The translations under genes and the position numbers were made by a program. Positions 35,166 to 44,130 of a stretch of DNA of 64,000 nt are shown in pieces. The stretch covers positions 112,684 through 176,683 of the forward strand of contig NZ_JAATEO010000012.1 of NCBI RefSeq assembly GCF_012034245.1. Reading direction: 5' to 3'. Origin of the DNA: Micromonospora thermarum (GTDB lineage: Bacteria; Actinomycetota; Actinomycetes; Mycobacteriales; Micromonosporaceae). The notes under the pieces were generated by a model that saw nothing but the letters and a program-made list of their open reading frames with translations, searched no databases and had not been told where the DNA came from. How positions within the stretch are numbered: position 1 is the stretch's first letter; the number at the start of each line of letters is the position of its first letter.

Positions 35166-36071
35166 ATGATCTACACGATCCGTGAGGCCGCGGTGGCGGC
35201 TGGTGCGCTGGCTGCCGTGCCGTATCGCCTGATCCGGCCGCGTCCGATCGACCGGCGCTTCCTCGCCGGGCTGTCCGACGCCGGTATCCCGCGCGGGGAT
35301 GTCGAGGTCGAGCTGATCGCACTGAACCAGACGGTGCGGTCGGTGCCGACGCCCCTGATCGCCGAGGCCGTCCGGAAACCGCGCCGCGTCGGCAACGCCC
35401 TGACCACGTACGTGATCCGGCATCCGGAGGTCACCGTGCTGCTCGACCCGTCGGTCTGTACCGACGTCGGCGACCGGGTGATCGGCGAGCTGCCGTGGAC
35501 GTTGCGGCCGGCGGTGCTGCCGCGCTACCAGGTGCTGCCGACCACGACGGCGCTGGAACGGGCCGGAATTCCGGCCGACACGATCGACTTCGCGCTACCC
35601 ACCCATCTGCACTGGGACCACGTCTGCGGACTGCTCGACCTTCCCGGACTTCCGGTCATGGTGCGGGAGCGGGAACGGGACTGGATGATGTGCGGCGACA
35701 CCGCACCAGCCGGCGGCGTCCGAGCCGCGCTGCAGGGCCGCCGGCTGGACAGCTACGAGTTGGAGGGGCCGCCGGTGCTCACCTTCGAGCGCAGTCACGA
35801 CCTGCTCGGCGACGGGTCAGTGATCATGGTCGAGCTTGCCGGGCACACGCCGGGGAGCAGCGGTGTCCTGCTGCGTACCGCCAACGGACCGGTGCTGGTC
35901 GCCGGTGACGCAGCCTGGCACGGGCTGCAGATCGAACACGTCCGGCAGAAGGCGCCGTACCCGGGGTGGCTCGTCGACGACGATCGCGACGCGGCCTTCC
36001 GTACGCTGCACCGGCTGCACGCCGTCCGGAACCAGGTCCGCATCATCCCGACCCACGACCCGAGCGCCTGA
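35166..36071 (+). CDS. MBL-fold metallo-hydrolase controlled by MerR
   Basis: A 301-aa metallo-beta-lactamase-fold protein. The Zn ligands appear in order: PTHLHWDHV (HxHxDH), ELAGHTPGSSG (His), VAGDAAWHG (Asp) and IIPTHDP (final His). The N-terminal 20 residues are mildly hydrophobic but lack a clear signal. GLLDLPGLPVMVRERE resembles lactonase-like members, so the substrate may be a lactone or ester, unproven. The start ATG 35166 follows GGGGGAGAAG. It lies downstream of the 19-bp-spacer promoter. Confidence 0.9.
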   Translation: MIYTIREAAVAAGALAAVPYRLIRPRPIDRRFLAGLSDAGIPRGDVEVELIALNQTVRSVPTPLIAEAVRKPRRVGNALTTYVIRHPEVTVLLDPSVCTDVGDRVIGELPWTLRPAVLPRYQVLPTTTALERAGIPADTIDFALPTHLHWDHVCGLLDLPGLPVMVRERERDWMMCGDTAPAGGVRAALQGRRLDSYELEGPPVLTFERSHDLLGDGSVIMVELAGHTPGSSGVLLRTANGPVLVAGDAAWHGLQIEHVRQKAPYPGWLVDDDRDAAFRTLHRLHAVRNQVRIIPTHDPSA

Positions 36072-36119
36072 TCCCTGATCCGAACCTGCAGGGGGGCACG
36101 TCCCAGCGCGCCTGCCCGC

Positions 36120-36125
36120 TAGTCT
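36120..36125 (+). promoter_or_regulatory. -10 element of the VOC gene (leaderless-type)
   Basis: TAGTCT lies six bases before ATG 36132, the same spacing seen for the RNase P RNA start, consistent with a leaderless mRNA. Confidence 0.4.
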
Positions 36126-36131
36126 GCGTCG

Positions 36132-36512
36132 ATGCATCGCAGCCGTGTCTACGCGCTCATCATCGACACCCCATCGGCCGAGGCGGAGGCCGCGAGCGCC
36201 TTCTGGGCGGCGGCGCTCGGTGCCACCGCCGCGCCGTACGCCCCGGAGCCGCAGTTCACCGATCTGCACGGTGCCCTGCCGGGTCTGGTCGCCGCCGTGC
36301 AGTCCGTCGACGGCGCGCCACGGTTCCACCTGGACATCGAGACCGACGACGTCGAGGCGGAGACCGCCCGGTTGACCGCCCTCGGCGCCACGCAGGTGGC
36401 GCGCCGGCAGGAGTGCCGGGTGCTGCGCGCGCCGGGCGGGCACCTGCTCTGCGTGCTGCCGCAGGAGAGCGCCCCGGAGGTCTTCGACGCCGAGGCGAAG
36501 ACCTGGCCCTGA
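36132..36512 (+). CDS. VOC (glyoxalase/bleomycin-resistance) family protein
   Basis: A 126-aa single-domain VOC protein: SAFWAAALG (the family FW...LG), RFHLDIETDDVEAETARLTALGA and VLRAPGGHLLCVLPQE. It follows the glyoxalase-like subfamily common in actinomycetes. The usual HxE metal ligands are only partly recognisable, so catalysis is uncertain. It starts at ATG 36132 without a ribosome site. Confidence 0.85.
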   Translation: MHRSRVYALIIDTPSAEAEAASAFWAAALGATAAPYAPEPQFTDLHGALPGLVAAVQSVDGAPRFHLDIETDDVEAETARLTALGATQVARRQECRVLRAPGGHLLCVLPQESAPEVFDAEAKTWP

Positions 36513-36639
36513 TGCCGGGCCTCGGTGCCGCACCGTTCTCGCGACCGCCCCAGCACCCGACCGGAACGGGCACAGCTTGTCGGGTCGGGGGCGCACCGGC
36601 GGCCCTAGCGTGGTCGGCGCAAGGAAGGGAGGGGCCGGG

Positions 36640-37506
36640 GTGCTGGAACGGCTCAACCAGGTCATGGACCACATCGAGCGCCACCTCGACGAGCCGGTCG
36701 ACGTGGCCGCGCTGGCGCGGATCGCCGCGACGTCGGAGTACCACCTCCGGCGGCTGTTCTCCGCGCTGGCCGGGATCGGCCTGTCCGAGTACGTCCGCCG
36801 CCGGCGGCTGACCGTCGCGGCGGCGGAGGTGGTCGCGGGGGAGCGGTCGCTGCTCGACATCGCGGTCCGGCACGGCTACGGCTCCGCGGAGGCGTTCGCC
36901 CGGGCGTTCCAGGCCGTACACGGTGTGGGCCCGGGCGAGGCCCGGCGTACGGGGGCGACGCTGCGCGCCCAGCCCCGGATGTCCTTCCGCCTCACCGTCG
37001 AAGGGAGCAGCAGCATGGAGTACCGGATCGTCGAGAAGGACAGCTTCCACCTGGTGGGCCGCCGGGCCCGCGTGCCGCTCGTGCACGAGGGGATGAACCC
37101 GGCGATCGTCGAGTTCGTCCGGAGCATCGACCGAGCGACCGTGACCCGGATCGAGGCGCTGTCCGACCAGGAACCACGGGGCATCGTCAACGTCAGCGCC
37201 AACGTCGCCGAGGGTCGGGAGGAGGGCACCGAGCTGGACTACTGGCACGGGACGGTCACCGGAGCCGACGTTCCGGAGGACCTGGACGCGATGGCCGTGT
37301 CGGCCGGCACGTGGGCGGTGTTCACCACCTCCGGGTCGTTCCCGCAGGGCGTCCAGTACCTGTGGCGGGACGTCTTCACGCAGTGGTTCCCGTCCAACCC
37401 GTACCGGAGCCGCCCGGGGCCGGAGATCTCCCGCATCCGGATCTCGGCTGACGGGGCGACGGCGGACGCGGAACTGTGGATCCCGGTGGAGCGGGTCCCG
37501 GTCTGA
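36640..37506 (+). CDS. AraC-family regulator with GyrI-like effector domain
   Basis: A 288-aa protein starting at GTG 36640 after AAGGAAGGGAGGGG. Residues 5-105 are the AraC HTH pair (VAALARIAATSEYHLRRLFS, then LLDIAVRHGYGSAEAFARAF). Residues 125-288 are a GyrI-like/effector-binding domain (MEYRIVEKDSFHLVGRRARV, then GTWAVFTTSGSFPQG and LWRDVFTQWFPSN). Rob/SoxS-like GyrI fusions sense small cationic compounds. No adjacent efflux gene is seen. Confidence 0.9.
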   Translation: MLERLNQVMDHIERHLDEPVDVAALARIAATSEYHLRRLFSALAGIGLSEYVRRRRLTVAAAEVVAGERSLLDIAVRHGYGSAEAFARAFQAVHGVGPGEARRTGATLRAQPRMSFRLTVEGSSSMEYRIVEKDSFHLVGRRARVPLVHEGMNPAIVEFVRSIDRATVTRIEALSDQEPRGIVNVSANVAEGREEGTELDYWHGTVTGADVPEDLDAMAVSAGTWAVFTTSGSFPQGVQYLWRDVFTQWFPSNPYRSRPGPEISRIRISADGATADAELWIPVERVPV

Positions 37507-37589
37507 CCCCTCGGCACCAACGGGAGGGCTGGCGGCGGCCGACCGGCTCGCCCGGCGGGCGTCGTCCGGGCGGGCCGTCCGGGGTCCGG

Positions 37590-38387
37590 TCAGGCGGCGG
37601 CGATCTCGGTCAGCACCCGGTGCTGGAAGGCGCGTGCCTCCGGCCCGCGCGGTGGCTCGCCACCGCTCCGGGCGGCGACAGCCCGGGCCAACAGGTCCGG
37701 GGCGTCGCCCCACGCCGGTTCCTCGCGGAGGACCCCGGCGAGCCGGCGCCCGGCGTCGGCCTTGGACAGCCACTCGCCGTGGCGGAACCGCACCAGCGCG
37801 CGGGCCGCGCCCAGCACCGCGTCCTCCGTGTCGGGCGCCGGCCCGTCGCCGGGCGGGAGCGGCCGGGCGAGCCACCACGAGAGCGCGTCGACGAGGAGTC
37901 GGCGCAGGTCGGCGGGGGACAGGTCGGCGAAGACCTCCCGGGCCGGCGGGCCGAGCAGCGCGTACCCGTGCTGGTGCAGGATGCTGCGGTCCAGCGCGTA
38001 CCAGAAGTGGCCGTCCACGGCCGGCCGGTCCGCCGGGTCGTACGTGGCCCGGAACGCCATCCGCGCCCCGGTGTTCAGCTCGACCTCGAAGCCGGGCTCG
38101 GCGGTGCCGGACCGGGCGACCTCCCACCGGTAGACCACCAGCTCCAGGCCCCGGGCCGGGCACGGCAGCGCCTCGTGCCGCAGCCGCGCCACCAGGGCCC
38201 GCTTCCGTTCCGCGTCGAGGGCGTCCGCGCTGACCAGCGCGACGTCGACGTCGCTGCGACCCGGCTGGTACGCGCCCAGCCCGACCGAGCCGGCCGCGTA
38301 CGCCCCGACCAGGCGGTCCCCCAGGACGGCACGGCCGGCCGCGACCAGCCCGGTCAGGTAGCGGCGGACGTCCGCGTCCACCCTCAC
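37590..38387 (-). CDS. Aminoglycoside-adenylyltransferase-like nucleotidyltransferase
   Basis: A 265-aa protein with the nucleotidyltransferase signature GSVGLGAYQPGRSDVDVALV (GS-x9-DxD, about 33-52), followed by ELVVYRWEVAR and a C-terminal helical region (DUF4111-like). It resembles AadA-type spectinomycin/streptomycin adenylyltransferases, but the substrate is not proven. The GTG start at 38387 overlaps the NUDIX stop codon, so the two are coupled. Confidence 0.85.
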   Translation of the reverse strand: MRVDADVRRYLTGLVAAGRAVLGDRLVGAYAAGSVGLGAYQPGRSDVDVALVSADALDAERKRALVARLRHEALPCPARGLELVVYRWEVARSGTAEPGFEVELNTGARMAFRATYDPADRPAVDGHFWYALDRSILHQHGYALLGPPAREVFADLSPADLRRLLVDALSWWLARPLPPGDGPAPDTEDAVLGAARALVRFRHGEWLSKADAGRRLAGVLREEPAWGDAPDLLARAVAARSGGEPPRGPEARAFQHRVLTEIAAA

Positions 38388-38869
38388 GCCCACGCCACCC
38401 CGGGCGGCAGGAAGCCCGCCGCCGGGTCGTCGTCGAGCGCGTACCCGATGACCAGCCGCGCGTGCCGGTCCAGCTCGGGCAGCCGGTCCGGCGGGAACCA
38501 CCCCACGGCCATCGACTCGTCGTCGTTGACCCGCGCCGTACCGCCCGCCAGCCGGCACCGGAACCCGAGGTTGACGAACTCGCACCGATCCCCGTTCGGA
38601 TAGGTGTGCGGGTGCGCGAGGACACTGCTCAGCCGTACCGGTTCGACGTCCAGGCCGGTCTCCTCCCGGACCTCCCGGACCACCGCCGTCGCCGGCTGCT
38701 CGCCCGGCTCCAGGACGCCGCTCACCACCGACCAGCGCGCGTCGTCGGCGCGCTGCGCGAGCAGCAGTTCCCCGGCGTCGTTGCGGACCACGGCGCTGAC
38801 GCTCGGCAGCAGCAGGAGGTCGCGGCCCACGTGCGCGCGCAGCCGCCGGATGTACTCGGGTACGCCCAT
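38384..38869 (-). CDS. NUDIX hydrolase
   Basis: A 161-aa protein with a complete Nudix box, GVLEPGEQPATAVVREVREE followed by TGLDV (GX5EX7REUXEEXGU), and VVRNDAGELLLAQRADDARW before it. It hydrolyses nucleoside diphosphate-linked substrates; the substrate is unknown. The ATG is at 38869. It is first of a two-gene unit with the nucleotidyltransferase. Confidence 0.92.
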   Translation of the reverse strand: MGVPEYIRRLRAHVGRDLLLLPSVSAVVRNDAGELLLAQRADDARWSVVSGVLEPGEQPATAVVREVREETGLDVEPVRLSSVLAHPHTYPNGDRCEFVNLGFRCRLAGGTARVNDDESMAVGWFPPDRLPELDRHARLVIGYALDDDPAAGFLPPGVAWA

Positions 38870-39154
38870 CCGGCGACCTTAACCGGGCCCACCAGGCCAG
38901 GAGCCGGCGCACCGTCCCGTACTCCGTCGCCGGCTCCGCATCGGTGCGGGCCGGCCGATCCCCGGGCTCTCCGCGTCGGTACCGGCCGTTCAGCCGATGC
39001 CCCCGGTCGGCGGCGGTGGCGTCGCCGCGGTCCCGTGGGTGGCTGTTTTCGCTGTTCATGCCCCCTACGGCCGGAAGCACGTCTACTGTGGAGATCATCG
39101 GCGACTTGCGGTGTTCCGGTGGCGGCCGGGTGGATCGCGGTGCACAGTGATCCC

Positions 39155-39358
39155 ATGAGCGACAGCGGAATCGGGGGGCACTACTACTGGTGCACCCGAC
39201 ACCACCGGGTCGAGACCGATGCCGACGTGTGCCCCGCCCGGCACGTCCTCGGGCCGTACGCCTCAGCCGCCGACGCCGAGAACGCGCTCCAGCAGGTGCG
39301 GGAGCGCAACGAAGCATGGGACGCCGAGGACGCCCGCTGGGCCGGGGAGGACAGATAG
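39155..39358 (+). CDS. Small conserved hypothetical protein (67 aa)
   Basis: MSDSGIGGHYYWCTRHHRVETDAD leads into CPARHVLGPYASAADAENAL and a charged helix ending AEDARW. The Cys/His pattern (C..HH...C..H) could bind zinc, and LGPYASAADAENALQQV resembles a SPOR-like strand-helix. Actinomycetes often carry similar short proteins. It lies 76 bases before the histone-like gene. Confidence 0.65.
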   Translation: MSDSGIGGHYYWCTRHHRVETDADVCPARHVLGPYASAADAENALQQVRERNEAWDAEDARWAGEDR

Positions 39359-39434
39359 GCGGCGCGGGAGGCCCGCGTCGAGGTACCGCGTGCTCCGCGA
39401 CGGTGCGGGCACGTCCCCAAGGAGGGAAACCGAG

Positions 39435-40229
39435 ATGGCCGTAGCACAGCAGGCCACCCGCCCGGCCCGTCGTACCGCCGCGAAGAAGACCGCCGCGGCG
39501 GAGCGCACCGCGGGGGCGACCCGGACGGCGCGGACGTCCTCGACAGCGGCGAAGAAGGCCCCGGCCACCAAGGCGGCCGGCGGCGCCGGCCGGGCCCCGG
39601 CGAAGAAGACCACCGCCGCGAAGCCCACGGCCAAGAAGGCCCCCGCGAAGAAGGCCCCCGCCGCGAAGAAGGCCGGCGTCACGGCGAAGAAGACCGCCGT
39701 GGCGGCGAAGAAGACCCCCGCCACGAAGAAGACCACGGCGGCGGCGAAGAAGACCACCACGACCGCGAAGAAGACCACGGCCGCGGCGAAGACCACGGCC
39801 GCGAAGAAGACCGCCGCCGCGCGGACCAAGGCGACCACCGCGGCGAAGAAGGCCCCCGCGAAGACGGGGACCGCCGCCCGCAAGGTGACCTCCGGCGCGA
39901 AGAAGACCACCGCGACGGCCAAGAAGACCGCGGCGAAGAAGGCTCCGGCGAAGAAGGCTCCGGCGAAGAAGGCCCCCGCCAAGAAGGTCACCTCGACCCG
40001 TCCGACCCCCACCGCGCGGACCACCGCGGCGAAGAAGGCGCCGGCCAAGAAGGCCACCGCCACGAAGACGACGACCACGGCGGCGAAGAAGGCCCCGGCG
40101 CGGAAGACCACCGCGGCCAAGACCACGGCCCGCAAGACCACGGCCCGCAAGGCACCGGCCCGCTCGGCCGCCGGCCGGACCACCACCACCCGGGGTACGC
40201 GGGCGGTCGCCCGCAAGGCGACCGGCTGA
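39435..40229 (+). CDS. Histone-H1-like Lys/Ala-rich protein
   Basis: A 264-aa protein made almost entirely of Ala, Lys, Thr and Pro in repeated KKAPAKK, KKTTAAAKK and KKTTTTAKK words. There is no hydrophobic core and no globular domain. It resembles the C-terminal tails of HupS/HU-type actinobacterial proteins and eukaryotic H1, and would bind DNA nonspecifically through charge. ATG 39435 follows AAGGAGGGAAA (39419-39429). Its function as a nucleoid compactor is inferred from composition only. Confidence 0.85.
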   Translation: MAVAQQATRPARRTAAKKTAAAERTAGATRTARTSSTAAKKAPATKAAGGAGRAPAKKTTAAKPTAKKAPAKKAPAAKKAGVTAKKTAVAAKKTPATKKTTAAAKKTTTTAKKTTAAAKTTAAKKTAAARTKATTAAKKAPAKTGTAARKVTSGAKKTTATAKKTAAKKAPAKKAPAKKAPAKKVTSTRPTPTARTTAAKKAPAKKATATKTTTTAAKKAPARKTTAAKTTARKTTARKAPARSAAGRTTTTRGTRAVARKATG

Positions 40230-40366
40230 CCCACGCGCCGGCCCCCTCCGGCGGTACGCCCCGGGTCCCGTCCGGCGAAAGCCCGGCCAGGCGAGCCGGT
40301 GTCAGGGCGGTGGCGCGGGCGGTGCCCGGTGCTGCGGGGAAGCGGTTCGGGCCGGGCGCTGTCAGG

Positions 40367-41809
40367 ATGGACGCCGTGGTGATCCGACGCGTCCTCGCGC
40401 CCCGCATCGACTTCGGCGCGCTGCGCCGCGAGCTGGACCTCCCGGGCAGTTTCCCCGCTGCCGCGCAGCGCGAGGCGGACGCTGCGGCGGCCGACCCGCC
40501 CCGATCGGCGGTTGACCGCACCGACGTCCCGTTCGTCACGATCGACCCCGCCGGCTCGCGGGACCTCGACCAGGCGATGCACCTCGCGCGCCGCGCGGGC
40601 GGCGGCTTCCGGGTCACGTACGCGATCGCCGACGTCGCCGCCCACGTCCGCCCCGGCGGGGCGCTGGAGGAGGAGACCTGGCGGCGCGGGCAGACCATCT
40701 ATCTGCCCGACGGCACCGTGCCGCTGCACCCCGGGACGCTGAGCGAGGGCGCGGCCAGCCTGCTGCCGGACGTCGACCGGGCGGCCGTCGTGTGGACGAT
40801 CGACCTGGACGGCGACGGCGCGACGATCGCGGTCCACGTGGAGCGGGCACTGGTCCGCAGCCGGGCGCAGCTCGACTACGCCGGCGTGCAGGCGGACGCC
40901 GACGCCGGTCGGTTGCCCGAGCCGATCGCCCTGCTGCCCGACATCGGCGCCCTGCTGACCGCGCGTGGCCTGCGCCGGGGTGCCGTCAACCTGCCGCTGC
41001 CCGAGCAGGACGTGGAGCCGGACGGCGACGGGTGGCGGCTGGTGCTGCGCGGGCCGGTGCCGCTGGAGGAGCACAACGCCCAGATATCGCTGCTGACCGG
41101 GATGGCGGCCGCCGACATCATGCTCGCCGGACGGGTCGGTCTGTTGCGGACGATGCCGGCGCCGAAGCCGGAGGCGGTGGAGCGGCTGCGCGCCGCGGCC
41201 GCCCCGCTGGGCGTGCCCTGGCCGGACGGGGTGGGCCCCGGTGAGGTGATCGCCGGGCTGGACCCGACGCAACCCCGGGCGGCGGCGTTCATCGACCAGG
41301 CGGCCGAGCTGATGCGCGGCGCCGCGTACACCGCCTTTGACGGCACTCTTCCGGAGCAGCCGGAGCACGGCGGTGTCGCGGCCGCGTACGCCCATGTCAC
41401 GGCGCCGTTGCGGCGCCTGGCCGACCGGTACGCCACCGAGGTCTGCCTGGCCCTGCACGACGGCCGTGAGGTACCCGACTGGGCGCGGTCGGCGTTGCCG
41501 AAGCTGCCCGAGGTGACGGCGGCGACCGACCGCACCGCCTCCGCCGCCACCCGTGGCGCCATCGAACTCGCCGAGGCGGTGCTGCTGGAGCACCGGGTCG
41601 GGGAGACCTTCGACGCCGCGGTGCTGGACGTCGACGCGCCCCCGAACGGCCGGTCCCGGCCCGGCCGTCCACCGGGTGGGACGGTGGCCCTGGACGACCC
41701 GCCGGTCCGCGCCCGCTGCGTCGGCGAGCTTCCGCTGGGCGAACGGATCCGGGTCCGCCTGGTGACCGCCGACCCCACCACCCGCACGGTGGCCTTCGAG
41801 CGTGCCTGA
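40367..41809 (+). CDS. RNB-domain (RNase II/R-like) ribonuclease
   Basis: A 480-aa protein. The RNB catalytic region begins at DVPFVTIDPAGSRDLDQAMH (about 47-66), which carries the Asp residues that bind Mg, followed by YAIADVAAHV, RGQTIYLPDG and HPGTLSEGAASLLPD. EEHNAQISLLTGMAAADI and AYAHVTAPLRRLADRYA are RNB hallmarks. It lacks the N-terminal cold-shock and C-terminal S1 length of RNase R. It should degrade single-stranded RNA 3' to 5'. The start is ATG 40367 (GTG 40379 is an alternative). Confidence 0.92.
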   Translation: MDAVVIRRVLAPRIDFGALRRELDLPGSFPAAAQREADAAAADPPRSAVDRTDVPFVTIDPAGSRDLDQAMHLARRAGGGFRVTYAIADVAAHVRPGGALEEETWRRGQTIYLPDGTVPLHPGTLSEGAASLLPDVDRAAVVWTIDLDGDGATIAVHVERALVRSRAQLDYAGVQADADAGRLPEPIALLPDIGALLTARGLRRGAVNLPLPEQDVEPDGDGWRLVLRGPVPLEEHNAQISLLTGMAAADIMLAGRVGLLRTMPAPKPEAVERLRAAAAPLGVPWPDGVGPGEVIAGLDPTQPRAAAFIDQAAELMRGAAYTAFDGTLPEQPEHGGVAAAYAHVTAPLRRLADRYATEVCLALHDGREVPDWARSALPKLPEVTAATDRTASAATRGAIELAEAVLLEHRVGETFDAAVLDVDAPPNGRSRPGRPPGGTVALDDPPVRARCVGELPLGERIRVRLVTADPTTRTVAFERA

Positions 41810-41981
41810 CGGCACGCGGTCCAGCGCGGTGCCCGCGTCTTCCCACGTCCGCGGCTGTTGCGGCGTCGGACGGGGGGAGGCCGCACGTATCCCTCGGGGC
41901 GGCCTGCGGCGGCGTCGGTAGCGGGGTTTGTCACAGCGCTCGCCGCTGCTGCCGGGCCGGCGGGTTTGCGAGGATGTCGCC

Positions 41982-42680
41982 ATGGCTTACGACGCGAGCA
42001 ACCTGCCCGACGTGTCCGGGCTCACCGTCGGCATCATCGGCGGCACCGGCGACCAGGGGCGGGGTCTCGCCTACCGGTTCGCGCGGGCCGGCCACACCGT
42101 GCTGATCGGATCCCGGTCGGCGGAGCGGGCCGCCCAGTCCGCCGAGGAGATCGCAGGCCTCCCCGGGGTTGCCTCCGGTGCCAACGTCAGCGGAGCCGGC
42201 AACGAAGAGGTCGCGCGGCGCAGCGACGTCGTCATCATCGCCGTGCCGTGGGACGGCCACGCCGCCACCGTCGCCGCGCTCGCCGAGCCGCTCGCCGGCA
42301 AGATCGTCGTCGACTGCGTCAACCCGCTCGGCTTCGACAAGCAGGGCCCGTACGCCCTGACCGTCGAGGAGGGCAGCGCCGTCCAGCAGGCCGCCGCCCT
42401 GCTGCCCGACTCCCGGGTGTGCGCCGCGTTCAACCACGTCAGCGCCCCGCTGCTCGCCGACCCGGAGATCGACCGCATCGAGCTCGACGTGCTCATCTGC
42501 ACCGAGGAGCGGGAACTGGTTGACATCGTCGGCGCCCTGGCCGCCCGGATTCCGGGGATGCGCGGCATCTACGCGGGTCGTCTGCGCAACGCCCACCAGG
42601 TCGAGGCGCTCACCGCGAACCTGATCGCCATCAACAAGCGCTACAAGGCCCACGCCGGCATCCGCGTCACCGACCTCTGA
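41982..42680 (+). CDS. npdG: NADPH-dependent F420 reductase-like protein
   Basis: A 232-aa protein with the NADP-binding motif VGIIGGTGDQGRGLAYRFARA (about 13-33), SRSAERAAQSAEEI, VVIIAVPWDGH, and CVNPLGFDK, matching NpdG, which moves hydride between NADPH and cofactor F420. Actinomycetes use F420, so the assignment is plausible, although close Rossmann relatives exist. ATG 41982 follows GAGGAT by six bases, again leaderless-like. Confidence 0.85.
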   Translation: MAYDASNLPDVSGLTVGIIGGTGDQGRGLAYRFARAGHTVLIGSRSAERAAQSAEEIAGLPGVASGANVSGAGNEEVARRSDVVIIAVPWDGHAATVAALAEPLAGKIVVDCVNPLGFDKQGPYALTVEEGSAVQQAAALLPDSRVCAAFNHVSAPLLADPEIDRIELDVLICTEERELVDIVGALAARIPGMRGIYAGRLRNAHQVEALTANLIAINKRYKAHAGIRVTDL

Positions 42681-42720
42681 CCCGGCAGGGTCGACAGCGA
42701 GCCCTACGGCTCGCGGCGAC

Positions 42721-43011
42721 CTACGCCGCCGTGGCCGGCTTGCGCGCGATGACGAAGGCCTGCGGGGTCCGCTCGGTCCCCTCGGCCTCCTTCACCACCC
42801 TCACCCACGTCTCGAAGCCCGCGTCCCGCAGCAGGTCGGCCACCGCGTCCGGGCGGTGCCGGTACCAGTCGAGGTGGATCGGCTTGCCGAAGGCCTCGTC
42901 GCGGTGGTAGCGCTCGTCGCCGACCTGGAAGGCGAGCATCACCGGGCCGCCCGGTGCGAGAACGCGATGGAACTCGGTGAACACGTCCGGCCAGCGGTCC
43001 CACGGACGAAG
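42721..43011 (-). pseudogene. SAM methyltransferase, C-terminal remnant
   Basis: The readable frame gives DVFTEFHRVLAPGGPVMLAF (the motif after methyltransferase motif III), GDERYHRDEAFGKPIHLDWY and a C-terminus. The upstream SAM-binding glycine-rich part (about 100 residues) is absent; sequence above about 43011 does not continue the fold in any frame. A downstream open frame from GTG could be translated but would lack a SAM site. I read it as a 5'-deleted gene. Confidence 0.7.
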
Positions 43012-43093
43012 TCGGCGTCCGGCATGGTGCTGGAGGGTAACGCCTGGCCCTCCCGACCGATCGGCCCGCCGACAGCCTGGCAGCCCAGGAGGA

Positions 43094-43133
43094 AGGGCTC
43101 CCTGCGGCCCGCCGGGCGCCGGCAGGGAGCCCT
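43094..43133. terminator. Terminator hairpin downstream of panB
   Basis: AGGGCTCCCTGC (43094-43105) and GCAGGGAGCCCT (43122-43133) form a perfect 12-bp stem, with a GC-rich loop. It lies ten bases after the panB stop on the minus strand. Confidence 0.75.
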
Positions 43134-43142
43134 CCCGTACTC

Positions 43143-43988
43143 CTAGAAGGTGTGCTCGGCGGCCGGGAAATCGCCGCCGCGGACCTCGTCGGCGAAACGG
43201 CGGGTCGCGTCGGTCAGCGCGCCGGCCAGGTCGGCGTAGCGCTTCACGAAGCGCGGCGCCTTTCCGGTACGCAGGCCGGCCATGTCCTGCCAGACCAGCA
43301 CCTGGGCGTCGGTGTCCGGGCCGGCGCCGATGCCCACGGTCGGGATGCTCAGCTCGTGCGTGATCCGCTTGGCCACCTCACCGGGCACCATCTCCAGCAC
43401 CACGGCGAAGGCGCCCGCCTCGGCGACCGCCCGGGCGTCGGCGATCACCTCCTCGGCGGCGTCGCCGCGGCCCTGCACCCGGTACCCGCCGAGGGTGTGC
43501 TCGCTCTGCGGGGTGAAGCCGATGTGCGCCATCACCGGGATGCCGGCGCCGACGATCGCGGCGATCTGGTCGGCGCAGCGCCGGCCGCCCTCCAGCTTCA
43601 CCGCGTGGCAGCCGCCCTCCTTCATGAACCGGACGGCGGTGCGCAGGGCCTGCGGCGGCCCCTCCTCGTACGAGCCGAACGGCAGGTCACCGACGATCAG
43701 CGCCTGCCGGGTGGCCCGGACCACCGCCCGGACCAGCGGCAGCAGCTCCTCGGCGGTCACCGGCAGGGTCGTCTCGTAGCCGAAGACGTTGTTCGCGGCC
43801 GAGTCGCCGACCAGCAGCACCGGAATGCCGGCGGCGTCGAAGATGGCCGCTGTGTACTGGTCGTACGAGGTGAGCATCGGCCACCGCTCGCCGCGCTCCT
43901 TGGCGGCGATCAGGTCGCGGGTGCGGACCCGCCGGGTCGCCGGTCCGCCGTAGAGGGCGGTCACCTCGGGCGGGCTGGATTCCACCAT
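43143..43988 (-). CDS. panB: 3-methyl-2-oxobutanoate hydroxymethyltransferase
   Basis: A 281-aa PanB, the first enzyme of pantothenate synthesis, which makes ketopantoate from alpha-ketoisovalerate and methylene-tetrahydrofolate. The family is clear from [67 protein letters not shown] and [19 protein letters not shown] (the actinobacterial C-terminus). The start is ATG 43988 behind GGAGAG. No other pan genes are in the window. Confidence 0.97.
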   Translation of the reverse strand: MVESSPPEVTALYGGPATRRVRTRDLIAAKERGERWPMLTSYDQYTAAIFDAAGIPVLLVGDSAANNVFGYETTLPVTAEELLPLVRAVVRATRQALIVGDLPFGSYEEGPPQALRTAVRFMKEGGCHAVKLEGGRRCADQIAAIVGAGIPVMAHIGFTPQSEHTLGGYRVQGRGDAAEEVIADARAVAEAGAFAVVLEMVPGEVAKRITHELSIPTVGIGAGPDTDAQVLVWQDMAGLRTGKAPRFVKRYADLAGALTDATRRFADEVRGGDFPAAEHTF

Positions 43989-44130
43989 GGTTCTCTCCTT
44001 CCTCGAGGCCGCGTACGCGGTCCCCGGGCTCCGCCGCGATCGTCGCACCGGACGTCCGGCGGCGGCAGAGGCCAGTGGAGGATTTCACTCCCGGTCGCGA
44101 GCGCCGGCGCCGCGACCGGGCACCGGTGCG

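Noticed and set aside
39435..40229. AAGAAG-rich periodicity as a possible CRISPR array
   Set aside because: Repeat units are short, abutting and in a coding frame, with no spacers.
39263..41983. A 906-codon minus-strand frame over the histone-like gene
   Set aside because: It is the antisense reading of the Lys/Ala repeats (giving Phe/Ala runs) and of the RNB gene, with no recognisable domain.
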